A stretch of 50,434 bases of DNA from an uncultured Prevotellaceae bacterium (GCA_946540735.1 CAMNIN010000022.1:1-50434), one strand, 5' to 3'. Positions 6,969-15,725 are shown, counted from the stretch's first letter. Program-made: numbers and translations. Notes: a model not told the origin generated them from the letters alone.

Positions 6969-7724
6969 ATGAGAAATATTAGGGTCAATCCCAAATATGA
7001 GCATCTTCGGGAATTTATCTGTCGCTTGCCTGAGCGGATGGATGATGAGGGCACATATATCTATGGCGGCCGGCGCAACCTGATAAAGATGTTCGTTGCC
7101 CCTGATGGCACACAGCTCAACGTGAAACGGTATAAGACACTCGCTTTCCCCAGCAACATCGTTTATTCCACTGGTATCAGGAAACCCAAAGGCGAGCGTG
7201 CGTACACCTATCCCGCTTTGTTGTTGGAAAAAGGCATCGAGACTCCCGAGGCTGTGGCGTATATCGAAGACCGGACGTCCGGATTGCTGCGCAAGTCGTG
7301 GTTCATCAGCATCCAATGTCCTTACAGCCACATGCTCTATGAGATGGGCAATGCCAAAGAGGAGGAATACGCGCCGATGGCACTGGCACTGGCGGCCTAT
7401 GCCGCCTACATGCACGACCAGCAGGTGCTCCACCTTGACTTCTCGCCTGGCAATGTGTTGTGGGAGAAAACCGACGGCAAATACCTCTTCTCCATCGTCG
7501 ATATCAACCGTATGCGCTTCGGGAAGGTGTCGATGGGGGAGGGCTGCCGCAGTTTTGCCCGCTTGTGGGGACCGAAACACTTCCTTCAACTCCTGGTACG
7601 TGAATATGCCCGTCTGCGCCACTTCGATGCTGATACTGCCGAACAATGCCTCATGGAGGAGCGCAAACGATTCTGGCCACACTATATGAAAAAACGCGAA
7701 ATGGAATTCAAATTGGAATTATAG
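6969..7724 (+). CDS. Kdo/WaaP-family lipopolysaccharide kinase
   Basis: The protein has 251 residues from the chosen start. Kinase-fold motifs are visible: the catalytic loop HLDFSPGN (D157, N162), the metal-binding DIN (D178), and a candidate ATP lysine in VKRY (K53). This matches Kdo kinase/WaaP-like enzymes, which phosphorylate the inner-core sugar of lipopolysaccharide. The start MRNIRVNPKYEHLREFI matches the usual family N-terminus; an ATG at 6915 would add 18 unconserved residues. It lies between two glycosyltransferases in the same orientation, which supports a core-assembly role. Confidence 0.8.
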   Translation: MRNIRVNPKYEHLREFICRLPERMDDEGTYIYGGRRNLIKMFVAPDGTQLNVKRYKTLAFPSNIVYSTGIRKPKGERAYTYPALLLEKGIETPEAVAYIEDRTSGLLRKSWFISIQCPYSHMLYEMGNAKEEEYAPMALALAAYAAYMHDQQVLHLDFSPGNVLWEKTDGKYLFSIVDINRMRFGKVSMGEGCRSFARLWGPKHFLQLLVREYARLRHFDADTAEQCLMEERKRFWPHYMKKREMEFKLEL

Positions 7725-7753
7725 AGACCTCCAACTGAAAACATTGAAAACAC

Positions 7754-8758
7754 ATGAACTATTTCATAGAAAATATCAATCAAAACAAAGCCAAAAACGA
7801 CATTGACACTATCTACAAACGACTAGGCTACACCAACCTGACACCCATGTGCAAGAGCGTCAAACCCGTGTCACGGTTCTTCGTAAAACTGACGGGGGTG
7901 TTGCGCATCCTCACCAAAGTAGGGCGGGGCGACACGCTGTATTTGCAATATCCGATGAAAAAGTTCTTCTACATCGCATGCACCTTCGCTCATTGGAAGA
8001 AAGCGAAAGTGGTCGCCATCATCCACGATTTGGGGGTCTTCCGCCGGCATAAACTTTCACCCGAACAAGAAAACAAGCGGCTCAGCAAGACCGACTTCCT
8101 CATCGCCCATAATGAAACCATGAAACAACACCTTATCGACAATGGTTTCAAAAACACCGTCGTGTCACTCGACATCTTCGACTATCTGTCGGAGACGGAG
8201 CCTAAGGCTTACACCACCCCACACAAGCCTTGGATCGTAGTCTATGCCGGAGGACTGCACAAATGGCGCACACCCTTCCTTTATAAATTGCAACCTTACA
8301 TGAAGCAGTGGCAGATGACACTTTTCGGACCGGGGTTCAAGGAAGATGAAAACATAAACGAAAAACTGCACTACCATGGCTTCTTGAAACCCGAAGTACT
8401 CATGCAACAAGTAGAAGCTGACTTCGGGTTGGTATGGGATGGCAGTTCACTCGATGAATGTGACGGCGACTGGGGCTCTTATCTGAAAATCAACAATCCA
8501 CACAAGACTTCTTTTTATATCCGTGCAGGTATACCCGTCATTGTGTGGTCACAGGCTGCCATGAAACCCTTTATTCTCGAAAACGGACTGGGGTTCGCCG
8601 TGGACTCATTGCGGCAGATTGACGATGTGCTCGCCAACCTCACCATCGAAGAATACAAAAAGATGCGTGAGGCTGCGGCGAAATTTGCCGTACTGCTGGA
8701 GAAGGGACATTTTGCATCCCGTCATTTTAATGCCGCCACTTCTTCATCAGCCGGGTAA
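7754..8758 (+). CDS. Gtf3/galactofuranosyltransferase-like glycosyltransferase
   Basis: The protein has 334 residues. It resembles the Gtf3-like family (GT113, often annotated beta-1,6-galactofuranosyltransferase): an N-terminal region YLQYPMKKFFY, then VVAIIHDLGVFRR, a central VVYAGGLHKW, LTLFGPGF-like and YHGFLKPEVL segments, and the donor-site region LKINNPHKTSFYIRAGIPVIVW. Members add sugars in cell-surface glycans or adhesins. It begins 29 nt after the kinase. Its last 11 codons overlap the 3' end of the convergent licD gene by 32 nt, and the serine/alanine-rich tail probably comes from that overlap. Confidence 0.8.
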   Translation: MNYFIENINQNKAKNDIDTIYKRLGYTNLTPMCKSVKPVSRFFVKLTGVLRILTKVGRGDTLYLQYPMKKFFYIACTFAHWKKAKVVAIIHDLGVFRRHKLSPEQENKRLSKTDFLIAHNETMKQHLIDNGFKNTVVSLDIFDYLSETEPKAYTTPHKPWIVVYAGGLHKWRTPFLYKLQPYMKQWQMTLFGPGFKEDENINEKLHYHGFLKPEVLMQQVEADFGLVWDGSSLDECDGDWGSYLKINNPHKTSFYIRAGIPVIVWSQAAMKPFILENGLGFAVDSLRQIDDVLANLTIEEYKKMREAAAKFAVLLEKGHFASRHFNAATSSSAG

Positions 8759-9662
8759 ACAACGATTTACGATAGTTGCGCCGCACATCCGGCAATAATT
8801 CCCGATAACTGCGGTCAGTGTCAAAGATGAGCTGACCATGATTCGTCTTGGCCATCACGGGGGTCATATAACTATCGCCATACTGTATACGCAAGAACTG
8901 GTCATACCCCTGAGGCACAGGCACTTTCAGACCCTCGAAATCCATCCATACCGTCGAGTCGAACAGGTGCTTGGGAAAAATCAGACGCAGACCGTCGAAG
9001 CCCAATTGGGCCACATAGTCGCTGTCATCCCACGAATGTGAGCGGTAAAGGTCTTCCACGGGCTTGAACAATTCGTAAAAGCCCTCACGGCGCACCTTAC
9101 GACGCCATTTGTATTTTCGGAAAATCAACCCGATGCGGCCCGACACCAATATGGGATAGTCGATGCTCTTCAGACATTTGATGCGCTTATTCGCCCTTCG
9201 ATGGATATCCTGACGCTCAGCCTCGTCGTCGGAAAGACCTTCGAAGACGAAAATGTCAATAAAGATACCTTGATTGAACGGACGCCAGGCATCGCTCGGA
9301 CGAATGGCGGCAGTATCACTGCGACGCAACTGGGCGTGGCCGCGACAATAATGTTTGTCGGTCTGAGCCGTCTGAAAAAAATAGGGTTCTTGAAAGACCT
9401 GAGGGGCAATGGCCTGCAACTGGTCATAGTCGGGACGTGGCATACTCACATCGATATCATCATCCCAAGGTATATAACCATGGTGCCGTACGGCGCCCAA
9501 CATGGTGCCACCATCACACCAGAGCCGCAGTCCATGCTCCTGGCACACATCTATCAGCCGTTTGAACATATCGAGTTGTATGTTCCACACCCGTTTCATT
9601 TCCGCGGATATCAGATACCCGTCACGAGTCTCTGCCTCAGGGCTCACATAGTTGATTGTCAT
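8727..9662 (-). CDS. LicD-family phosphotransferase 1
   Basis: The protein has 311 residues. The hallmark LicD block is present: WCDGGTMLGAVRHHGYIPWDDDIDV followed by MPRPDYD (split here for display; about residues 48-80), with the DDDID acidic cluster that binds metal in this nucleotidyltransferase-fold family. LicD proteins transfer phosphocholine or other phospho-polyols from CDP-linked donors onto surface glycans. It is the only minus-strand gene in the polysaccharide locus, is convergent with the Gtf3-like gene and has its own promoter. A second LicD gene (11844) lies on the opposite strand. Its substrate cannot be deduced. Confidence 0.85.
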   Translation of the reverse strand: MTINYVSPEAETRDGYLISAEMKRVWNIQLDMFKRLIDVCQEHGLRLWCDGGTMLGAVRHHGYIPWDDDIDVSMPRPDYDQLQAIAPQVFQEPYFFQTAQTDKHYCRGHAQLRRSDTAAIRPSDAWRPFNQGIFIDIFVFEGLSDDEAERQDIHRRANKRIKCLKSIDYPILVSGRIGLIFRKYKWRRKVRREGFYELFKPVEDLYRSHSWDDSDYVAQLGFDGLRLIFPKHLFDSTVWMDFEGLKVPVPQGYDQFLRIQYGDSYMTPVMAKTNHGQLIFDTDRSYRELLPDVRRNYRKSLFTRLMKKWRH

Positions 9663-9692
9663 AAAATGTCATCACAAATGATTCGTGGATTG

Positions 9693-9724
9693 CAAAGTTA
9701 TGAAATGATGGCCAAAGAAACAAA
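9693..9724 (-). promoter_or_regulatory. Promoter of licD 1
   Basis: On the minus strand TTTG (9721-9724), 20 nt, then TAACTTTG (9693-9700), about 30 nt before the start codon. Confidence 0.7.
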
Positions 9725-9824
9725 TATAATCCGTCAATTTCATGTTTTTTGATGATAGATGCTTTTTTATCTGACTGCAAAGAGAAAATTGCCGGTAGCA
9801 TCCGTAATTATCAATTATTTTACG

Positions 9825-9832
9825 TATCTTTG
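9825..9832 (+). promoter_or_regulatory. -7 element for the aminotransferase operon
   Basis: TATCTTTG matches TAnnTTTG. No clear TTTG lies about 20 nt upstream. A leader of roughly 70 nt would precede the ATG at 9912. Confidence 0.6.
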
Positions 9833-9911
9833 CCACGAAACTAATAGTTACAGACATTTGTGTAAGAAAGAGAAGCACACGCATTATCTTGCAGTACAAA
9901 ATTATAAGTAA

Positions 9912-11030
9912 ATGATACGTTTGTCAAAATCCGTCGTGGGAAGGGCCGAGGCCGAAGCGGTAGCGCATATCATCGAAGATATAGGCTACCTGGGCATGGG
10001 TGAGACCGTGGGCCAGTTTGAGCATGCATTAGAGGATTATATCGGCGGCGGACGACGCTGTGTGTGTGTCAACAGTGGCACTGCAGCGCTCCATCTTGCC
10101 GTACAAGCCGTAACCGATCCGGGCGACGAGGTGCTCGTGCCGTCATTCACGTTTGTGGCCTCGATGCAAGCCATCACGGGGGCGGGGTGTGTGCCCGTGT
10201 GCTGTGACATCAATCCCGACACCCTGACGCTCGACTTGGCCGACGCCGAGCGGCGCATCACACCGAAAACCAAAGCCATGATGCCTGTGTATTACGGCAG
10301 CAACTGCGTCATGGCCACACAGTATCAGGAGTTTGCACGCAAGCATGGTCTGCGGCTCGTAGAGGATGCTGCTCACTCCTTTGGTTGCACCTGCGAGGGG
10401 CATAAAATAGGCTCTACCGGCGATGTGGTCTGCTTCAGTTTCGACGGCATCAAGAACATCACCTCGGGCGAGGGAGGTGCCATCTTTACGGCCGACGAAG
10501 ATGTGTACCAACAAGTGAGCGACGCTCGTTTGCTCGGAGTACAAAAAGACTCGGAGAAACGATATACGGGAAAGCGCAGTTGGACTTTCGATGTCGTCGA
10601 TCAGGGTTACCGCTATCACATGAGCAACATCTTCGCCGCCATCGGCCTGGTGCAATTGTCGCGTTTCGAGCGTGAGTTTGCTCCAAAGCGCCGTGAGATT
10701 GCCATGGAATACACCCGCCGGTTGAAAAACAACCCCAATGTGCGACTCATTTCCATGGATTATGAGCATGACATCGTGCCCCATATCTTCCCCTTGGAGA
10801 TTCTCAACGGCAAACGCCACTTGGTGGAACAGGCTTTCAGGGAGCACGACATACAATATGGGATACAATACTTCCCCAACCACCTGCTGTCGTATTTCAA
10901 GAGTGGATACCTGCTGCCCGTGACCGAGGATGTGTATGAGAAAATCATCTCCATACCGATGCACCCCGAACTGACGGAGGCTGACATCCAACTCATCTGC
11001 GACACCATCAATCTCAATACAACGGATTGA
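9912..11030 (+). CDS. DegT/DnrJ/EryC1/StrS aminotransferase
   Basis: The protein has 372 residues and is a PLP-dependent sugar aminotransferase. The motifs VNSGTAALHLA (phosphate-binding), EDAAHSFG (D152 pairs with the pyridine nitrogen) and the Schiff-base lysine K181 in FDGIKNITSGEGG are all present. Such enzymes convert a nucleotide-linked keto-sugar into an amino-sugar for surface glycans. It starts a five-gene plus-strand run with rfbF, licD, an SDR enzyme and ugd. The SDR enzyme two genes on could supply a 4-keto sugar, but the substrate is unproven. Confidence 0.88.
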   Translation: MIRLSKSVVGRAEAEAVAHIIEDIGYLGMGETVGQFEHALEDYIGGGRRCVCVNSGTAALHLAVQAVTDPGDEVLVPSFTFVASMQAITGAGCVPVCCDINPDTLTLDLADAERRITPKTKAMMPVYYGSNCVMATQYQEFARKHGLRLVEDAAHSFGCTCEGHKIGSTGDVVCFSFDGIKNITSGEGGAIFTADEDVYQQVSDARLLGVQKDSEKRYTGKRSWTFDVVDQGYRYHMSNIFAAIGLVQLSRFEREFAPKRREIAMEYTRRLKNNPNVRLISMDYEHDIVPHIFPLEILNGKRHLVEQAFREHDIQYGIQYFPNHLLSYFKSGYLLPVTEDVYEKIISIPMHPELTEADIQLICDTINLNTTD

Positions 11031-11056
11031 ATAGGAAATACCAAACTCCTATAGTT

Positions 11057-11824
11057 ATGAAAACAGTCATTTTAGCCGGCGGCTTCGGCACAAGATTGTC
11101 GGAATACACCAAACTGATTCCTAAACCCATGGTAGAGATAGGCGGCAAACCCATTCTCTGGCACATCATGAACCACTATGCCCACTATGGTTACAAGGAT
11201 TTCATCATTGCGCTGGGTTATAAAGGAGAGGTCATCAAAAACTATTTTCTCCAGTATTATGCTCAGAACAATGACTTCACCATCGACCTGAGCACAGGCA
11301 AAGTGAGATATATACAAGAGCACACGCAAGACTGGCGGGTGTCGCTCGTCGATACCGGGACGGCTTCGATGACGGGCGGACGCATCCTGCGGTTGAAAGA
11401 TATCATCGGCGATGAGGATTTCATGGTGACATACGGTGATGCCGTGTCTGATGTCAACATCGCACAACTGGTGGAGAAATACCGCCAATCGAAAAAACTG
11501 GCCGTGGTCACGGCCGTTCATCCCACAGCCCGTTTCGGCGAGATACAGATTGATGACGAAGACTTCGTGCGCTCATTCAAGGAGAAACCTCAAGTCAACC
11601 AAGGATGGATCAACGGCGGATTTTTCGTGCTCAGCCCGCGGGTGTTCGATTATATAGACAACGACCTGACCACCTTCGAACGCGAACCGCTGGAGCGGCT
11701 GGCTGCCGAGGGGCAATTGAAGTCCTACCGTCACGAAGGCTTCTGGCAATGCATGGACACCGTACGCGACCGCGATCTGCTCAACCAGATGTGGAACGAG
11801 GGAAACGCACCGTGGAAATATTAA
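11057..11824 (+). CDS. rfbF: Glucose-1-phosphate cytidylyltransferase (RfbF type)
   Basis: The protein has 255 residues. It starts MKTVILAGGFGTRL, the nucleotide-binding loop, and continues with the RfbF-typical KLIPKPMVEIGGKPILWHIM and GYKGEVIKNYF. The family makes CDP-glucose from CTP and glucose 1-phosphate, normally feeding CDP-glucose 4,6-dehydratase (RfbG). No RfbG or RfbH is present here. The next gene is a LicD transferase, a family that uses CDP-linked donors, so the enzyme may activate a different phosphate for LicD. An upstream ATG at 11027 would overlap the aminotransferase gene and is less likely. Confidence 0.85.
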   Translation: MKTVILAGGFGTRLSEYTKLIPKPMVEIGGKPILWHIMNHYAHYGYKDFIIALGYKGEVIKNYFLQYYAQNNDFTIDLSTGKVRYIQEHTQDWRVSLVDTGTASMTGGRILRLKDIIGDEDFMVTYGDAVSDVNIAQLVEKYRQSKKLAVVTAVHPTARFGEIQIDDEDFVRSFKEKPQVNQGWINGGFFVLSPRVFDYIDNDLTTFEREPLERLAAEGQLKSYRHEGFWQCMDTVRDRDLLNQMWNEGNAPWKY

Positions 11825-11843
11825 CATAATCACTCCCTACAAT

Positions 11844-12656
11844 ATGGCCACATACGACATACGACCACTGCAAATGCGAATGCTGAAAATCATGGAAGTG
11901 CTCGACGCCACCTTCCGTGAGCATGACATCCGTTACGGCATCTTTAATGGCAGCCTGCTGGGGGCTGTCCGTCACAAGGGTTTTATACCCTGGGACGACG
12001 ACATGGACATCGTGGTGCCCCGCCCCGATTACGAGCGGTTTATCGAGCATTGCCAAGAGTGGTTGCCTGAGCCTTATGAGTTTGTTTGTCCTGAGAACGA
12101 CAAACAGTACCCCCTGCCTTTCGGCAAAGTGCAAGATGCCTCGACGACACTCATCGAAAGGCTTCACCTCAGTTATCTCGGTGGCATCTATGTCGATGTG
12201 TTCCCATTGGACGCTGTACCCTCGAACTTCTTCAAACAGAAATGGCACCAGGCACGGTATGCCTTTCTGCGGCAAGCGCTCTATTGGATTCACCGCGACC
12301 CTTACCGTCATGGTCACGGACCCAGTTCGTGGATACCTCTGCTCACGCGTAAACTGACCACCATGGAGTCGTTGCAGAAGAAGATCCGCAAATTGCTCAC
12401 CCGGTATGATTACGACAAGGCAGAGTTGGTCAACGACTACACCGAGGGTCCCCACGGGGTGATGCCAAAATCCATCCATGGTGTGTTCGCACCCTATGTG
12501 TTTGAGGGGAAGACCTTCATGGGCATCAAAAACTATGACTCTTATCTCACGCAGATTTACGGCGAATACATGAAAATCCCTGACGTCGAGCATCAGAAGC
12601 AGCACAACTTCCACATTCTCGACCTCAATCTGCCCTACCGGGAGTATCATCCATAA
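11844..12656 (+). CDS. LicD-family phosphotransferase 2
   Basis: The protein has 270 residues. LicD signature: YGIFNGSLLGAVRHKGFIPW then DDDMDIVVPRPDYERF, with downstream GGIYVDVFPLDAV. The acidic DDDMD cluster is intact. It directly follows the cytidylyltransferase gene (19-nt gap), pointing to a donor-making and donor-using pair. It is shorter than the LicD at 8727 and clearly a separate paralogue, not a recent duplicate. It would act at the cytoplasmic membrane on a glycan intermediate. Confidence 0.85.
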   Translation: MATYDIRPLQMRMLKIMEVLDATFREHDIRYGIFNGSLLGAVRHKGFIPWDDDMDIVVPRPDYERFIEHCQEWLPEPYEFVCPENDKQYPLPFGKVQDASTTLIERLHLSYLGGIYVDVFPLDAVPSNFFKQKWHQARYAFLRQALYWIHRDPYRHGHGPSSWIPLLTRKLTTMESLQKKIRKLLTRYDYDKAELVNDYTEGPHGVMPKSIHGVFAPYVFEGKTFMGIKNYDSYLTQIYGEYMKIPDVEHQKQHNFHILDLNLPYREYHP

Positions 12657-12691
12657 TTCACAATAGACAATTCATCATTAACAATCCACAT

Positions 12692-13777
12692 ATGATTTTA
12701 CACGACGACATTCTTTACACGCTCAACAAACTGTCTGACGATGAGCGCGCACGATTCAAAGATTCTACCGTATTGATCACGGGTTGCGCCGGATTTCTCG
12801 GCTATTACTTCATGAATTTCTTCGACCAGACTGCTGAGACGCTGGGTATCAAGAAAATCATCGGACTTGACAACTTCATGCTCGGATATCCAGAATGGGT
12901 GAGGAATCTGGAAAAGAAACCGCATTTCAACATCCAGAAGTTCGATATCATCCGCGACAAGATAGCAGACATCGACGGTGCCGACGGTGCCGACTATATC
13001 ATCCACATGGCTTCCATCGCCTCACCCATGTTTTACCGTAAATACCCCATCGAGACGCTCGACGCCAATATCTGGGGATTGCGCTCGCTGCTCGACTTCT
13101 ACAGTGAACGGCAGATTCGCGGATTCCTTTTCTACTCATCGAGCGAACTCTACGGCGACCCCGACCCCGCACATGTGCCCACATCCGAGGATTACAACGG
13201 CAATGTGTGCCCCACAGGTCCCCGAGCCTGCTACGACGAGTCGAAACGCTTCGGCGAGACCATGTGCATGCTCTTCGCACAAAAATATAAAATGCCTATC
13301 GGTGTGGCGCGCCCCTTCAACAACTACGGACCGGGCATGCGTATCGGCGACAAGCGGGTACCTGCCGATTTCGCATTGGCCATCACTCAAAACAAAGACA
13401 TCGAGATACTGTCCGACGGTTCGCCCACACGCACATTCTGTTATATCGCCGACTCTATCTGCGGTTACCTGAAGATTCTGCTCCACGGCGCCTACGGCTA
13501 TTACAATATAGGTATCGAGAAACCCGAGATATCCATTGCCCAACTGGCTGAGATTTACGCCAAGGCTGGTAAGGAGATATTCGGATACACGGGGCAGGTG
13601 AAATACGCCATTTCCGAGGACAAGGAGTATCTGACCAACAACCCGCAGCGCCGCTGTCCGAACATCGACAAGGCGCGCCGCGAACTGGGTTACGACCCTA
13701 CTATCTTTGTGGAAGAGGGCGTGGCTCGTTTCCTGCAATACTTGAGAGAGAGCGAGGAGGGTGAATACAAATGGTAA
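12692..13777 (+). CDS. NAD-dependent SDR, UDP-glucuronate decarboxylase-like
   Basis: The protein has 361 residues. It has a Rossmann nucleotide loop (TGCAGFLG), a catalytic serine region SSSELYG, the YxxxK pair in GPRACYDESKRFGE, and a C-terminal NIDKARRELGYDP. The PRACYDESKR context is closest to UDP-glucuronate decarboxylase (UDP-xylose synthase), whose usual form is GPRACYDEGKR. The next gene is UDP-glucose dehydrogenase, which makes UDP-glucuronate, so the two would form a UDP-glucose to UDP-xylose or UDP-4-keto-pentose route. Epimerase or dehydratase activity cannot be excluded. The extended N-terminus of about 25 residues before the Rossmann fold is longer than usual. Confidence 0.8.
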   Translation: MILHDDILYTLNKLSDDERARFKDSTVLITGCAGFLGYYFMNFFDQTAETLGIKKIIGLDNFMLGYPEWVRNLEKKPHFNIQKFDIIRDKIADIDGADGADYIIHMASIASPMFYRKYPIETLDANIWGLRSLLDFYSERQIRGFLFYSSSELYGDPDPAHVPTSEDYNGNVCPTGPRACYDESKRFGETMCMLFAQKYKMPIGVARPFNNYGPGMRIGDKRVPADFALAITQNKDIEILSDGSPTRTFCYIADSICGYLKILLHGAYGYYNIGIEKPEISIAQLAEIYAKAGKEIFGYTGQVKYAISEDKEYLTNNPQRRCPNIDKARRELGYDPTIFVEEGVARFLQYLRESEEGEYKW

Positions 13778-15027
13778 TCACTGTCTTCGGACTCGGATTC
13801 GTAGGACTGACCACGGCATTGGGCTTTTCCGAGTATGGCCACACGGTCTATGGCGTGGAAATCAATACAGAACGGCTCGACACCATCCGTCAGGGACGTT
13901 TGCCGTTTCTGGAACCGGGACTCGACGATGCGCTCGTACGACATATCAACAACCGTTTCTTCCCCATCAGCACCGACCAATTAGCCGAAGCTGTCGAGAA
14001 AAGCGACTGTGTCTATTACTGTGTGGGCACACCTTATGGCAAAGACGGACAGGCTGACCTGACCTACCTGTTCACCGCCATCGACCAGACCATCGAGGTG
14101 CGCGACACCAACCGTTATCAGGTGCTCGTGGTGAAATCGACCATCCCGCCATCGACCACCTCGCAAAAAATCATACCACACTTGCTGGAGAAGGGGGTGA
14201 AAGTGGACGAAGAACTGGGTGTGGCCAACAATCCCGAATTTCTGCGCGAGGGTCACTGCTGGGACGATTTCATCCATGCCGACCGCATCGTGATCGGCGT
14301 GGACAACGAACGTTCTGCTGAGGTGTTGCGTCAGGTCTATGCCTCGGTCAAAGAGCCTGTCTTCTGCGTGTCGCTCAATACGGGCGAGTTTATCAAATAT
14401 CTCTCCAACACGCTGCTGGCCACACTTATCAGTTACAGCAATGAGATGAGCATCGTGGCCGATACCCTCGGGGGCATCGACACCGCCGAGGCGTTCCGCA
14501 TCCTCCACATGGACAAACGGTGGGGTGGTGCCACCATGGCCTCCTACGTCTATCCCGGTTGCGGTTATGGGGGCTATTGTCTGCCGAAGGACACCAACGC
14601 CCTCTATGCCGTGACACGCACTGCGGGTTTCGACGCGCAGATTCTTCACCACGTCATCGACACCAACGACCACATGCCCGAATTCATCGCCCAGAAAATC
14701 ATCCGTGCCATCGGAGGGGACAAGCAACAGCGTATCGGCATTCTCGGTCTGTCGTTCAAACCAGGCAGCGACGATGTGCGCGACACACCCAGCGCGAAAA
14801 TCATTCGTGCGCTCATAGAGGCGGGATATGATAACATCTGCGTCTACGACCCTGTTGCCATCGATGAATTCCGTCGACTTTACGACCTGCCCATCGACTA
14901 TGTGACCGATTACGACGACATCCTCCGACAGTCGCAATCGCTCGTCATCACCACAGCGTGGCCTGAGTTTGCCGACATTCGTCAGCGCACCAAACGCCCC
15001 GTGGTTGATTGCAGGTATATGCTGTGA
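13771..15027 (+). CDS. ugd: UDP-glucose 6-dehydrogenase
   Basis: The protein has 418 residues. N-terminal NAD fold FGLGFVGL, the NPEFLREG motif (E157), K209 in EFIKYLSN, and the catalytic cysteine C270 in GCGYGGYCLPKD (most relatives have GGSCFPKD). The C-terminal domain has GLSFKPGSDDVRDTP. It oxidises UDP-glucose to UDP-glucuronate with two NAD per turn, in the cytoplasm. Its ATG lies inside the last codons of the SDR gene (7-nt overlap), indicating translational coupling. It is the last intact gene of the locus before the palindromic repeat cluster. Confidence 0.92.
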   Translation: MVITVFGLGFVGLTTALGFSEYGHTVYGVEINTERLDTIRQGRLPFLEPGLDDALVRHINNRFFPISTDQLAEAVEKSDCVYYCVGTPYGKDGQADLTYLFTAIDQTIEVRDTNRYQVLVVKSTIPPSTTSQKIIPHLLEKGVKVDEELGVANNPEFLREGHCWDDFIHADRIVIGVDNERSAEVLRQVYASVKEPVFCVSLNTGEFIKYLSNTLLATLISYSNEMSIVADTLGGIDTAEAFRILHMDKRWGGATMASYVYPGCGYGGYCLPKDTNALYAVTRTAGFDAQILHHVIDTNDHMPEFIAQKIIRAIGGDKQQRIGILGLSFKPGSDDVRDTPSAKIIRALIEAGYDNICVYDPVAIDEFRRLYDLPIDYVTDYDDILRQSQSLVITTAWPEFADIRQRTKRPVVDCRYML

Positions 15028-15032
15028 CGCTA

Positions 15033-15164
15033 GTCGGAAATCAAGCCCACCGACCTATAGTTCGTCGGGATTTGTAATCCCGACGCATCGACTATCAGGA
15101 TTTGTAATCCGATAAAGCTGATATTCGTCGGAAATCAAGCCCACCGACCGAAAGCTGATATTCG
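15033..15164. repeat. Palindromic repeat cluster downstream of ugd
   Basis: Two exact 23-bp direct copies of a unit GTCGGAAATC...CCACCGACC lie at 15033-15055 and 15127-15149; each unit has GTCGG/CCGAC arms. Between them is a perfect hairpin CGTCGGGATT-TGT-AATCCCGACG (15063-15085) and a TATCAGGATT-TGT-AATCC...CTGATA element. AAAGCTGATATTCG occurs twice (15114 and 15151). The cluster ends exactly where recognisable marR sequence begins. It may also act as a transcription stop for the polysaccharide operon. Confidence 0.8.
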
Positions 15165-15581
15165 GCGTCTAGGCTTGTCACGCAGGCTTACACGCCGATA
15201 CTTAGTGCGTTGGGCATTACCTATCCTCAATATTTGGTGATGATGGTGTTGTGGGAAGAGGATTGCCAACCCGTGAACGATATCGCCCACCGATTGTTAT
15301 TAGAGACGAACACGGTCACCCCGCTGCTTCAACGCATGGAGAAACAAGGGCTCGTAGTCCGAAAAAGGGGAGAGCACGACAAACGACAGCAGATTGTCAG
15401 CCTGACGGAGAAAGGCCGCGAATTGGAGGAAAAGGCATACAATTCCATTCCCTCTGGAATGGGAGAAATAATGAGCTCCTGTCCGCTTCGATTGGAAGAC
15501 TATGAACATCTGTCAAAGGATTTGGACACGATTATTAAAGCACTTTCTTCTTCTGAGGTATCATCCGTAGCAGCCAGGTAA
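15165..15581 (+). pseudogene. OhrR/MarR-family regulator, 5' end lost to repeat
   Basis: From 15165 the frame reads ASRLVTQAYTPILSALG, then ITYPQYLVMMVLWE, a winged helix with TNTVTPLLQRMEKQGLV, and the wing RKRGEHDKRQ. This is colinear with OhrR-type MarR proteins. In these the preceding residues (NQLCFxLY) form helix 1 and carry the peroxide-sensing cysteine; here a TGA at 15156 and the repeat cluster replace them. A TTG at 15210 could start a 123-residue product lacking helix 1, the cysteine and most of the dimer interface, so it is probably inactive. No Ohr or peroxidase partner lies next to it. The last 11 residues or so look like read-through sequence. Confidence 0.8.
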
Positions 15582-15693
15582 GGGCTTGTGCTGCGCGCCA
15601 CAGCCAGAATCTCCTGTTCCAGTAACCATGCTCGAAAAACAGCCATAGCTGTCCGCAACAGATAAAGACATACTGCAGCGACTCGTAGATGCC
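15535..15693 (-). other. Possible degraded gene end (unrecognised)
   Basis: On the minus strand 52 codons after a TAA read GIYESLQYVFICCGQLWLFF, then an aromatic, tryptophan-rich stretch ending MIPQKKKVL and a stop at 15535. The composition looks like the end of a membrane-associated protein rather than random sequence, but no start codon or family is visible. It overlaps the 3' end of the marR remnant. It may be a leftover of the rearrangement that truncated marR, or chance. Confidence 0.25.
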
Positions 15694-15725
15694 TTAGGGC
15701 AATGCAGGCAGAGCGTCATGTCGTA

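Noticed and set aside
6852..7682. 276-residue minus-strand frame opposite the Kdo-kinase-like gene
   Set aside because: The plus-strand frame has catalytic kinase motifs; this one has none.
11781..12650. 289-residue minus-strand frame opposite licD 2
   Set aside because: Antisense of a strong LicD match; no recognisable domain.
13981..14937. 318-residue minus-strand frame opposite ugd
   Set aside because: Antisense shadow of a clear UDP-glucose dehydrogenase gene; composition is histidine/valine-rich low-similarity sequence with no promoter.
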